Part shown: positions 15,011 to 20,562 of the stretch, piece by piece
Numbering within the stretch: position 1 is the stretch's first letter
Layout of the letters: every line of letters starts with the position of its first letter
DNA from: an uncultured bacterium
GTDB taxonomy: Bacteria > Planctomycetota > Phycisphaerae > Phycisphaerales > SM1A02
Length of the DNA stretch: 20,562 nucleotides
Direction of reading: 5' to 3'
NCBI GenBank assembly: GCA_903861235.1
Contig: CAIOTP010000049.1
Coordinates: 1-20,562 of the forward strand
The notes under the pieces: model-generated
The model's database searches: none
What the model was told of the DNA's origin: nothing
Seen by the model: only the letters and a program-made list of their open reading frames with translations
Position numbers and translations under genes: made by a program

Positions 15011-15976
15011 ATGAACCTTCATCATCCTCTTCGAACCCACCTGTCTGTCCGCGCGATTGCCCGGCGATGGTGCCTCGCCCTCGCGATCATGAGCGGCCTG
15101 GGCCTGCCGGCGTTCGCCCAGTCCAACTGCGTCGAGGATCTCGATGGCGATGGTGACGTGACGGCCGGCGACATCGGCGTGCTGCTCCTGAAGTTCGGCC
15201 CTTGCGAGACCGAGCCGCCTGGGCCCTGGTACACGGTGCTCGAGCAGGCGCCGGATCCGGCGGTGGTCACGGATGCCCTGGCTCGGAACAGGATCATCGC
15301 CACGGGCCTGCCGTGGCGCGTTCGTGACCAGGTCACCGGCATCGAGATGCTGCTGGTGCCGGCTGGCTCGTTCACCATGGGGCGCAGTCCCGGTGACACC
15401 GAGGCATATTCCGACGAGGACCCCGCTCATCCGGTCACGATCAGTTCATCCTTCTACCTGGGTCGATACGAGGTGACCCAGCAGCAGTGGGTCGATCGTG
15501 TGGGCAGGAATCCGAGTCACTTCAAGGGCAGCATGTCCCTTCCGGTGGAGCAGGTCAGTTGGGAGGATGCGAAGTCCTTCTGCGACGAGCACGGCCTTCG
15601 ACTGCCCTCCGAGGCGGAGTGGGAGTACGCGTGTCGAGGCGGATCGACCGGCTCTCGCTATGGCGCCCTGGGTGATGTGGCGTGGTACGCCGCGAACTCG
15701 GGGGGTTCCACCCACGCCGTGGGCGGCAAGCTGGCCAACGGCTACGGCTTCCACGACATGCTGGGCAACGTGTGGGAGTGGACCGCCGATCGTTACGGCG
15801 ACTATTCCGCCGCGTCCGTGACCGACCCCAAGGGCGCCACCAGCGGCAGCTACCGGGTCCAGCGAGGCTGCTACTGGGGCTATGGTGCGGACACGCTGCG
15901 CGCTTCCAACCGCGGCATGTCGTCCTCGGTTGGCCGTTTCGGCAACATCGGTTTCCGGGTGGCCCGTCAGCCCTGA
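15011..15976 (+). CDS. Secreted dockerin-like / FGE-sulfatase-domain protein
   Basis: This 321-residue protein starts at ATG 15011; earlier in-frame starts lie in or next to the candidate promoter and would bury the signal peptide. The signal peptide is about residues 1-36 (ends LPAFA|Q). Residues 43-65 hold one dockerin-type calcium loop (DLDGDGDVTAGDIGVLL) bracketed by Cys40 and Cys65. Residues about 110-319 are a formylglycine-generating-enzyme (SUMF1) fold: MLLVPAGSFTMG (113-124), YEVTQQQW (153-160), PVEQVSWEDAKSFC (178-191), RLPSEAEWEYACRGG (197-211), GLGNVWEWTAD-like (251-260), RVQRGCYW (282-289) and GFRVAR (314-319). The Cys pair that catalyses formylglycine formation is not where expected, so it is probably not a sulfatase activator but a binding or adhesion variant. 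It is likely extracellular, and its partner is unknown. Confidence 0.85.
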   Translation: MNLHHPLRTHLSVRAIARRWCLALAIMSGLGLPAFAQSNCVEDLDGDGDVTAGDIGVLLLKFGPCETEPPGPWYTVLEQAPDPAVVTDALARNRIIATGLPWRVRDQVTGIEMLLVPAGSFTMGRSPGDTEAYSDEDPAHPVTISSSFYLGRYEVTQQQWVDRVGRNPSHFKGSMSLPVEQVSWEDAKSFCDEHGLRLPSEAEWEYACRGGSTGSRYGALGDVAWYAANSGGSTHAVGGKLANGYGFHDMLGNVWEWTADRYGDYSAASVTDPKGATSGSYRVQRGCYWGYGADTLRASNRGMSSSVGRFGNIGFRVARQP

Positions 15977-15986
15977 GCACCGCGGA

Positions 15987-16655
15987 TCAGGGAGGTGACG
16001 CCGTGGTGTTCACCGCCGACTCGAGCCGATAGAGGCCGATCAGGAACGAGCCGGCGCTGAACGGCTCCACCACCAGTCGGCCGCGCACGGTGCCGAAGCT
16101 GATGCTGTGCCGCGCACCGAGCTTGACGGGCTCCGCCAGCACCGCCTCGATGCAGTCGAAGGGTGTGGGCGGCAGTCCGATGCAGCAGCCGTCCCACCGG
16201 TTCTTCATGACCAGGAGTTCGCGCGTCTGCTCGCCCCAAAGGGGCGGCGCGAGGAAGCCGCTGATCTGCACCCACTGTCCGTTCAGGAAGGCGATGTGTG
16301 GGGGAGGCTTCAGGCGACCGGCCGCGGCATCCATGGTCTCCATGGCGCTGGCGAGCAGGGGCCACGAGATCACCAGGGGATCCTGCTCGCTGCCGCTTCC
16401 GGTGACCGTGAAACGCCCGTCGACCAGCATGGATCCGTCCGGGCGTCGATCCAGCGGAACGCGGGTCGGCGAAGGCGAGGGCAGGCCGGCAGGCGATTCG
16501 GGCGCCGGCGGCCTCGGGAGGGCAGGGGTCGCGGCGGGTCGCACCACCCTCTCGCCTCGATCGGTTTCCGCCGTCACCTGTGCGGGGCCGGTCCAGAGCG
16601 CAGCGATCCCGCCCGCCGCCACCACGCCGATCAGGAGCGCCCAGATCCACCTCAT
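15987..16655 (-). CDS. Membrane-anchored DUF3299-like protein
   Basis: This 222-residue protein starts at ATG 16655 in an ATGA overlap with eboF, fixing the start. An N-terminal helix (about 4-22, WALLIGVVAAGGIAAL) is a signal anchor. A Pro/Ala/Arg-rich linker (about 25-70) reaches a C-terminal domain (about 75-212). There NGQWVQISGFLAPPLWGEQTRELLVMKNRWDGCCIGLPPTPFDCIEAVL gives the V.I.GF..P......LL......CC.G.PP pattern of DUF3299-type proteins, including Cys157, Cys158 and Cys168. It may bind metal through these cysteines, which is inference. It is the last gene of the ebo-like operon and lies ten bases from the convergent gene ending at 15976. Confidence 0.7.
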   Translation of the reverse strand: MRWIWALLIGVVAAGGIAALWTGPAQVTAETDRGERVVRPAATPALPRPPAPESPAGLPSPSPTRVPLDRRPDGSMLVDGRFTVTGSGSEQDPLVISWPLLASAMETMDAAAGRLKPPPHIAFLNGQWVQISGFLAPPLWGEQTRELLVMKNRWDGCCIGLPPTPFDCIEAVLAEPVKLGARHSISFGTVRGRLVVEPFSAGSFLIGLYRLESAVNTTASPP

Positions 16656-18061
16656 GCCGGTTCACCGGACAGGTTTCGAAGGACGACATCGTGCACCGAG
16701 CGCAGCGGCAGCGGCGTGGTGTCCGGAATGAAGGCTCCCTCGGCGATCAGCACGGGCTCCAGTCCGGCGGCGGGCGTGGAGCGACCGTGCGTGCCTCGAA
16801 CCCTCGAGGCATCGAGTGGCGTGAGCTTGAGGAGCGCCCGGAATCCGAGCGCCTTGCGAGCCAGGAACCAGCCGGTCCGCAAGGTGGCTGCGGCCCCCGA
16901 CACTTCACGGAGCAGCTCGCAGGGGTCGTATCCCGGCTTGCGATGAATGTCCACGGTGCGCGCGAAGTCGGGGGCATCCTCGTCGAGGCGCCACCACGGA
17001 TAGGCGAACCACGCTCCCGGACTGGGCACGAGCACCAGGTCCCCGCTGCGCGGGTGATCCAGCTCCAGCCGTGCCAGGTCACGACCGTCCACCACCTCCT
17101 CGACACCCGGCAGGCGCGCCAGCACCTGGCGGGCACGGGCGGTCGCCGACGGGTCCCGGGTGTAGACATGAGCCACCTGGTGGTCGCACATGGCGAAGGC
17201 GGGACTGCTGTTGAGATCCAGCTGTTCACCGCCGAATTCGCGCCGGACCGCCAGCAGTCCCGCCTCGCGGAGCACGCGGTTCGGATGGATCGCCTGAGTG
17301 GCCGCCTCGATGCCGTATTCGCTGCACAACACCACGCGTGCGCCGTGCTCGTCCGCGGCACGCAGCAGGAAGCTCAGCACGCGATCGAGCTCCCGAAGCT
17401 CCGTGGCCACGCCCGGTCCGTCCGGTCCCTCGCGCTGCAGCACGTAGTCCATGTGCGGCAGGTAGGCGATGGTCAGGGCCGGATCGTGCCATCGCATGAC
17501 CCGCGCCGCGGCCTGGGCGATCCACTCGGAGCTGCGGATGTCCGCAGCCGGACCCCAGAAATGGAAGAGCGGGAAGGGGCCCAGTTCATGCACCAGCCGG
17601 TCCCGAAGCCCCTCGGGCGTGGTCAGGATGTCCGCACGCTTGCGGCCGTCGGCCGCGTACTGCGGACGCGGCGTGACCGTGAAGTCGGCGCTGCTGAACA
17701 TGTTGAACCATCCGAACAGGTTGGCCACGGTCAGTCCTGGGAATCTCGCTCGTGCCGTCTCCCACACCATGGGTCCCTGCAGCAGGCGGTTGGACTGTCG
17801 CCAGAGCCTCACCTCGCCCTGCTCACGATCCATCCACCCGTTGGCCACGGCACCGTGGTGGCTGGCGGGGCGGCCCGTGAGCAGGTCGGCCTGTGCCGTG
17901 CACGTGACCGCGGGGAACGGCGGGCGAAGTGGTCGCACGCCGCCCGCAGCCCGGGCATGCTCGCGGAGCGAAGGCATCTCGGCCTGCACATGTCGGGGCG
18001 AGAGGCCCGCCACGATCACGACCAGTGTGCGATGGGCGCCACACGGATGGGGCCGATGCAT
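16652..18061 (-). CDS. eboF: EboF-like alkaline-phosphatase-superfamily protein
   Basis: This 469-residue protein starts at ATG 18061, two bases after the eboC stop. The frame is open further upstream, but only inside eboC. The fold is that of alkaline phosphatase / nucleotide pyrophosphatases: a hydrophobic first strand (TLVVIVAGLSP, 12-22), nucleophile region PAVTCTAQADLLTGRPASHHG (50-70, likely nucleophile Thr53), AYLPHMDY (199-206), CSEYGI (246-251) and DHQVAHVY (293-300). Canonical pyrophosphatases have Asp in the first strand and DHG where this has EYG, so metal binding is altered; I recall these variants in ebo-cluster members. No signal peptide is visible, so it appears cytoplasmic. 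It most likely acts with EboE and EboC on an unknown metabolite. Confidence 0.75.
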   Translation of the reverse strand: MHRPHPCGAHRTLVVIVAGLSPRHVQAEMPSLREHARAAGGVRPLRPPFPAVTCTAQADLLTGRPASHHGAVANGWMDREQGEVRLWRQSNRLLQGPMVWETARARFPGLTVANLFGWFNMFSSADFTVTPRPQYAADGRKRADILTTPEGLRDRLVHELGPFPLFHFWGPAADIRSSEWIAQAAARVMRWHDPALTIAYLPHMDYVLQREGPDGPGVATELRELDRVLSFLLRAADEHGARVVLCSEYGIEAATQAIHPNRVLREAGLLAVRREFGGEQLDLNSSPAFAMCDHQVAHVYTRDPSATARARQVLARLPGVEEVVDGRDLARLELDHPRSGDLVLVPSPGAWFAYPWWRLDEDAPDFARTVDIHRKPGYDPCELLREVSGAAATLRTGWFLARKALGFRALLKLTPLDASRVRGTHGRSTPAAGLEPVLIAEGAFIPDTTPLPLRSVHDVVLRNLSGEPA

Positions 18062-18063
18062 GT

Positions 18064-19014
18064 TCAGGACCCCGCGATCAGGCGCTGCAGGAACCGCGTG
18101 AGCAGGGCGCACCCCGCGGCGATCAAGGCCAGGCGCGCGTGACCGAGCAGGGCCAGGCTTGCCGCGTCGATCAGGGCGAGCGTGGCGATCCACGCCATGA
18201 CGCCACGGGGGCCGCGGCCGGGCTGGACCAGGTCGAACATGCCCCGGACCACCCACCAGGCTGCCGCCACGACGAGCGCTCCGTAGAGGGCCAGACGCAG
18301 CCCGCCGGTGGGCAGCAACAGGGCCAACGCGACGGCGCCCAGCGGCATGACCGCCGCACCACCCATGATGGCCGCGGCCATGGAGAGCGTGGCGCCATCC
18401 TTCATCTCCTGATCCTCGGGCTCGGCCTCATGGCGTGCGGCCAGCGAGATGGCCAGCGTGCATCCCGCCAGCGGCAGCGCGAAGAAGGCCAGCACCGGCC
18501 ACCTGGGCTGGTTCCCCGGCGCGGCGGCGATGGCCACGATGGTGGGCACCAGTGCACGGCAGATGGCCATGAGCGGCGGCCCCACCAGCGGGCTGCGATG
18601 CATCATGTTGTACGCCTGCACGCAGGCGACCAGCAGCAGCATCCACGGCACCGTGCGTGAACCGGTCCAGGACAGGGACACCACGCCGGAAGCCAGCAGT
18701 CCCATGGCCGCCAGGATGGCCGAGTTCTCCGAGATGACGCCGGAGACGATCGGCCTTCCGGGGCGTTCCCTGCGGTCGATCGGCTGGTCGAAGTAGTCGT
18801 TCATCATCATGCCCGCCAGGTAGATCATCACGCAGCCGGTGGCGGCGGTGATGGCGGGCTTCACGGCCACCAGGGGATCCACGCACGAGTACATGGCCAC
18901 GGCCATCCCCACCATGGCGTTGGTGGCCACCGTGGGCGCATTGGAGATGCGCATCAGCCGCAGCCACGCCAGGAGGGTGCTCGGTCGCGATGCGGCGGCC
19001 GCGGCAGGGTTCAT
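18064..19014 (-). CDS. eboC: EboC, UbiA-like prenyltransferase-family membrane protein
   Basis: This 316-residue protein starts at ATG 19014, overlapping the eboE stop as ATGA. UbiA-family proteins are multi-pass enzymes that attach prenyl groups to aromatic or related acceptors. About eight or nine helices can be traced by hydrophobicity between residues 25 and 310. The family's first Asp-rich motif is present as NDYFDQPIDRRERPGRPI (72-89), with Asn72, Asp73, Asp76, Asp80 and the RPxRP loop. A second loop near HEAEPEDQEMKDGATL occupies the place of the second motif but is not the usual DxxxD. EboC is the ebo-cluster member of this family. The neighbouring eboE and eboF make EboC the likeliest call over menaquinone or heme prenyltransferase. 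Confidence 0.82.
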   Translation of the reverse strand: MNPAAAAASRPSTLLAWLRLMRISNAPTVATNAMVGMAVAMYSCVDPLVAVKPAITAATGCVMIYLAGMMMNDYFDQPIDRRERPGRPIVSGVISENSAILAAMGLLASGVVSLSWTGSRTVPWMLLLVACVQAYNMMHRSPLVGPPLMAICRALVPTIVAIAAAPGNQPRWPVLAFFALPLAGCTLAISLAARHEAEPEDQEMKDGATLSMAAAIMGGAAVMPLGAVALALLLPTGGLRLALYGALVVAAAWWVVRGMFDLVQPGRGPRGVMAWIATLALIDAASLALLGHARLALIAAGCALLTRFLQRLIAGS

Positions 19015-20168
19015 GGAAGCGAAGGTTGGGCGGAAACGCCCCGCTTGGCAAGCAGGCCCCGCGTGTGCAGGATCTCCCGGGCGATGCCCGCCTCCAGGCT
19101 CTCGGCAGCCTTGCCGGGGAGCCGCGACCAGGCGTAGGTCTCCACCTCCACGAAGGGGGGTTCGGGCAGTTGCGCCATGGCCTCCAGCGCAGGCTCGATG
19201 CAGGCCTGCGTGGTGCGCAGCCCCTCGAAGGCCTGCAGGAAGACGGGCACGTGAAAGTGACACCGCCACGGCTGCGAAGGGCGGGACTCCAGGAAGTCGT
19301 CGATGTCCGCCCACACACGCGGCTCGGCATCATCTCCGGTCACCACCTGGTGGAGCCACCGTGGCTCGCTGAACCGGGCGAGCGCAGCCAGCTCCTGGGC
19401 GGTTGCGCCGCCCGAGAGCGCCGCCGACACCTGCACGCGATGCACGCCCACGCCTGAGCGTGAGCAGGCGCGAAACGGATGCTCCGGCGCCTCGCCCATG
19501 ACCGCGGCATGACACAGATCCACGCAGGCTCCCAGATGGCGGGACAGGCACGCATCGCCCTGCCGGGGTCGCAGGCAGTGCTGCATGAATCCGCAGAGCT
19601 CGTCGAAGGTCTGGATGGCGCACCCTGGCTCAGGCTCGAGGTCGAGCGTGATCCGCAGGCCGGACCTCGCCTCGATGCGAGCCAGTCCGCGTGCCACCTG
19701 TTCCAGCTGGGCCGAGGCCAGGCCCACGCTGGCCCCGCAGCCTTCCGCGCTGAAGCGCGGCCGCCAGCCCAACGGAAGGGTGGTCATGCTCGCGTGCGCC
19801 GTGCCTCGGGGAAGCAGGCGGGGCAGCAGTTCGGCGGCCGCCAGCGTGTAGAGCGCGCGACGGGCGTTCGCCCAATGCGGCTCGTAGACCTGCGTCTTGA
19901 CCCGCTCGGCGGAGAAGTTGCCATAGGGGAAGGCGTTTACGGCGGCGATCTGCAGTCCGGCCTGCGCGAGATCGTCCCGAAGTCGGTCCGCCTCGTCCGG
20001 ACGCTCGGTCAGCTGGCGCACCGTCTCGGCGGAGAGCCAGACGCCCAGAGGCAGCGGACCACCACCGACCCGCCGTGCCACCTCGGCGGCGGATCCGAGA
20101 AGGCTCGTGCGCAACTCGGCCAGGTTGCGACCGGGATGCACGTTGGTCGCGTACCCGACGGGGAGCAT
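19011..20168 (-). CDS. eboE: EboE, TIM-barrel metabolite traffic protein
   Basis: This 385-residue protein starts at ATG 20168, four bases after the upstream stop. It is a xylose-isomerase-like / AP-endonuclease-2-like TIM barrel. It opens with GYATNVHPGRNLAEL (5-19), the start I associate with EboE, and continues with AVNAFPYGNF (76-85), TLDLEPEPGC (174-183), LGACVDLCHAAV (212-223), CHFHVPVF (303-310) and VEVETYAW (340-347). Glu178, Asp217, His220, His304/His306 and Glu342 are placed as metal ligands would be. No signal peptide is visible, so it acts in the cytoplasm. In cyanobacterial ebo clusters this protein is needed to move a pigment precursor to the periplasm; its reaction is not known. 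Confidence 0.83.
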   Translation of the reverse strand: MLPVGYATNVHPGRNLAELRTSLLGSAAEVARRVGGGPLPLGVWLSAETVRQLTERPDEADRLRDDLAQAGLQIAAVNAFPYGNFSAERVKTQVYEPHWANARRALYTLAAAELLPRLLPRGTAHASMTTLPLGWRPRFSAEGCGASVGLASAQLEQVARGLARIEARSGLRITLDLEPEPGCAIQTFDELCGFMQHCLRPRQGDACLSRHLGACVDLCHAAVMGEAPEHPFRACSRSGVGVHRVQVSAALSGGATAQELAALARFSEPRWLHQVVTGDDAEPRVWADIDDFLESRPSQPWRCHFHVPVFLQAFEGLRTTQACIEPALEAMAQLPEPPFVEVETYAWSRLPGKAAESLEAGIAREILHTRGLLAKRGVSAQPSLP

Positions 20169-20172
20169 GGGT

Positions 20173-20562
20173 TCAGGGCGCCGGCGGTGTGGTGCCGGAC
20201 GCGGGCTGCTGCAGCGCCTTGGACACGGCGGCGTCCATGCCCAGAGGATGGCCCATCCATGCGATGCGTCCATCCCGGCCGATCACCATGGCGCAGGGAA
20301 TGGATCGCTGGCGTGCGGGCACCAGCCACTCCTGCAGCATGCTCTGGTCGCCGTCATAGGCCACGCGATAGCCCATCACGTCCTTCTTCTTCTCGACCAT
20401 GGCTCGAACCTTGTCCAGCCGCGTGTCCGGCTTGCCCGGCTCCGGTGGCGCGCCGCGTTCCATGCCCGCGACGCTGATCACCACCAGTTCGGGATGACGC
20501 TTCTGCACCTCGGTCAGGTGCGGCATGGCCTGGATGCACGGGCCGCACCAGGTGGCCCAGAA
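20173..20562 (-). CDS. TlpA-like thioredoxin-fold protein (5' truncated by window edge)
   Basis: The minus-strand frame is open from the window edge (20562) to a TGA at 20173, giving 129 residues. It begins FWATWCGPCIQAMPHL, the thioredoxin/TlpA active site with the redox pair C-G-P-C. It continues with HPELVVISVAGM, a mostly helical insert (about 45-65, Lys/Glu-rich), and the cis-proline strand SIPCAMVIGRDGRIAWMG. The N-terminus, including any signal peptide, lies outside the window, so its location is open; TlpA relatives are usually periplasmic. It is the first visible gene of the minus-strand operon, four bases before eboE, which suggests co-expression with the ebo genes. Confidence 0.88.
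   Translation of the reverse strand, partial: FWATWCGPCIQAMPHLTEVQKRHPELVVISVAGMERGAPPEPGKPDTRLDKVRAMVEKKKDVMGYRVAYDGDQSMLQEWLVPARQRSIPCAMVIGRDGRIAWMGHPLGMDAAVSKALQQPASGTTPPAP

Noticed and set aside
15011..15976. FGE-type domain as a diversity-generating retroelement target
   Set aside because: Such domains can be retroelement targets, but no reverse transcriptase, template repeat or accessory gene is in the window, and no variable-repeat copy was seen.

Overview
This is GC-rich DNA, roughly two-thirds G+C by eye, with tightly packed genes, many ATGA/GTGA stop-start overlaps and few strong Shine-Dalgarno sites. I place it in the Planctomycetota, most likely Phycisphaerae. The grounds are two secreted proteins ending in VPxPG + hydrophobic stretch + Arg cluster, a secreted protein with a single dockerin-like D-x-D-G-D-G-D loop after its signal peptide, a DUF6677-like membrane protein, and a tandem pseudo/active amidohydrolase. 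This is a judgement from protein character; no marker gene such as rRNA is present.

Layout. (1) 1-1310: the last codons of an unidentified gene, a small conserved-looking unknown on the minus strand, and divergent from it a two-gene membrane-protein operon. (2) 1264-7835, minus strand: a four-gene overlapping or closely spaced run. It reads tandem amidohydrolase (1084 aa), a second amidohydrolase-fold protein lacking metal ligands, a DEAD-box RNA helicase, and a small two-helix membrane protein. (3) 7885-8253: flgM, the flagellar anti-sigma-28 factor, with its own intrinsic terminator. (4) 8441-12122, plus strand: a secreted protein with two SPOR-like halves, holB (clamp-loader delta prime), a CYTH-fold protein, atpC (ATP synthase epsilon, away from any other atp gene) and scpB (chromosome segregation). 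(5) 12122-13673, minus: a terminator and two signal-peptide proteins with PEP-CTERM-like tails. (6) 13858-14895, minus: a tRNA-dihydrouridine synthase; divergent from it, a secreted dockerin/FGE-sulfatase-domain protein (15011-15976). (7) 15987-20562, minus: a five-gene operon reading TlpA-like thioredoxin (truncated by the window edge), eboE, eboC, eboF and a membrane-anchored DUF3299-like protein.

The most notable locus is region 7. Three adjacent genes match the ebo cluster (TIM-barrel EboE, UbiA-like EboC, phosphatase-fold EboF), which is linked in cyanobacteria to moving a metabolite precursor to the periplasm. Here they sit between a thioredoxin-fold protein and a membrane-anchored unknown, with no eboA, eboB or eboD visible and no known product pathway in view. 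The second notable locus is the amidohydrolase pair, where only one of three amidohydrolase folds keeps its metal-binding histidines. Several housekeeping proteins also depart from consensus at key residues: a DEAD-box arginine finger changed to His, a delta prime without zinc cysteines, and a CYTH protein with an altered ExExK motif. No rRNA, tRNA, CRISPR array, insertion sequence or phage gene was seen. No intergenic gap exceeds about 190 bases.
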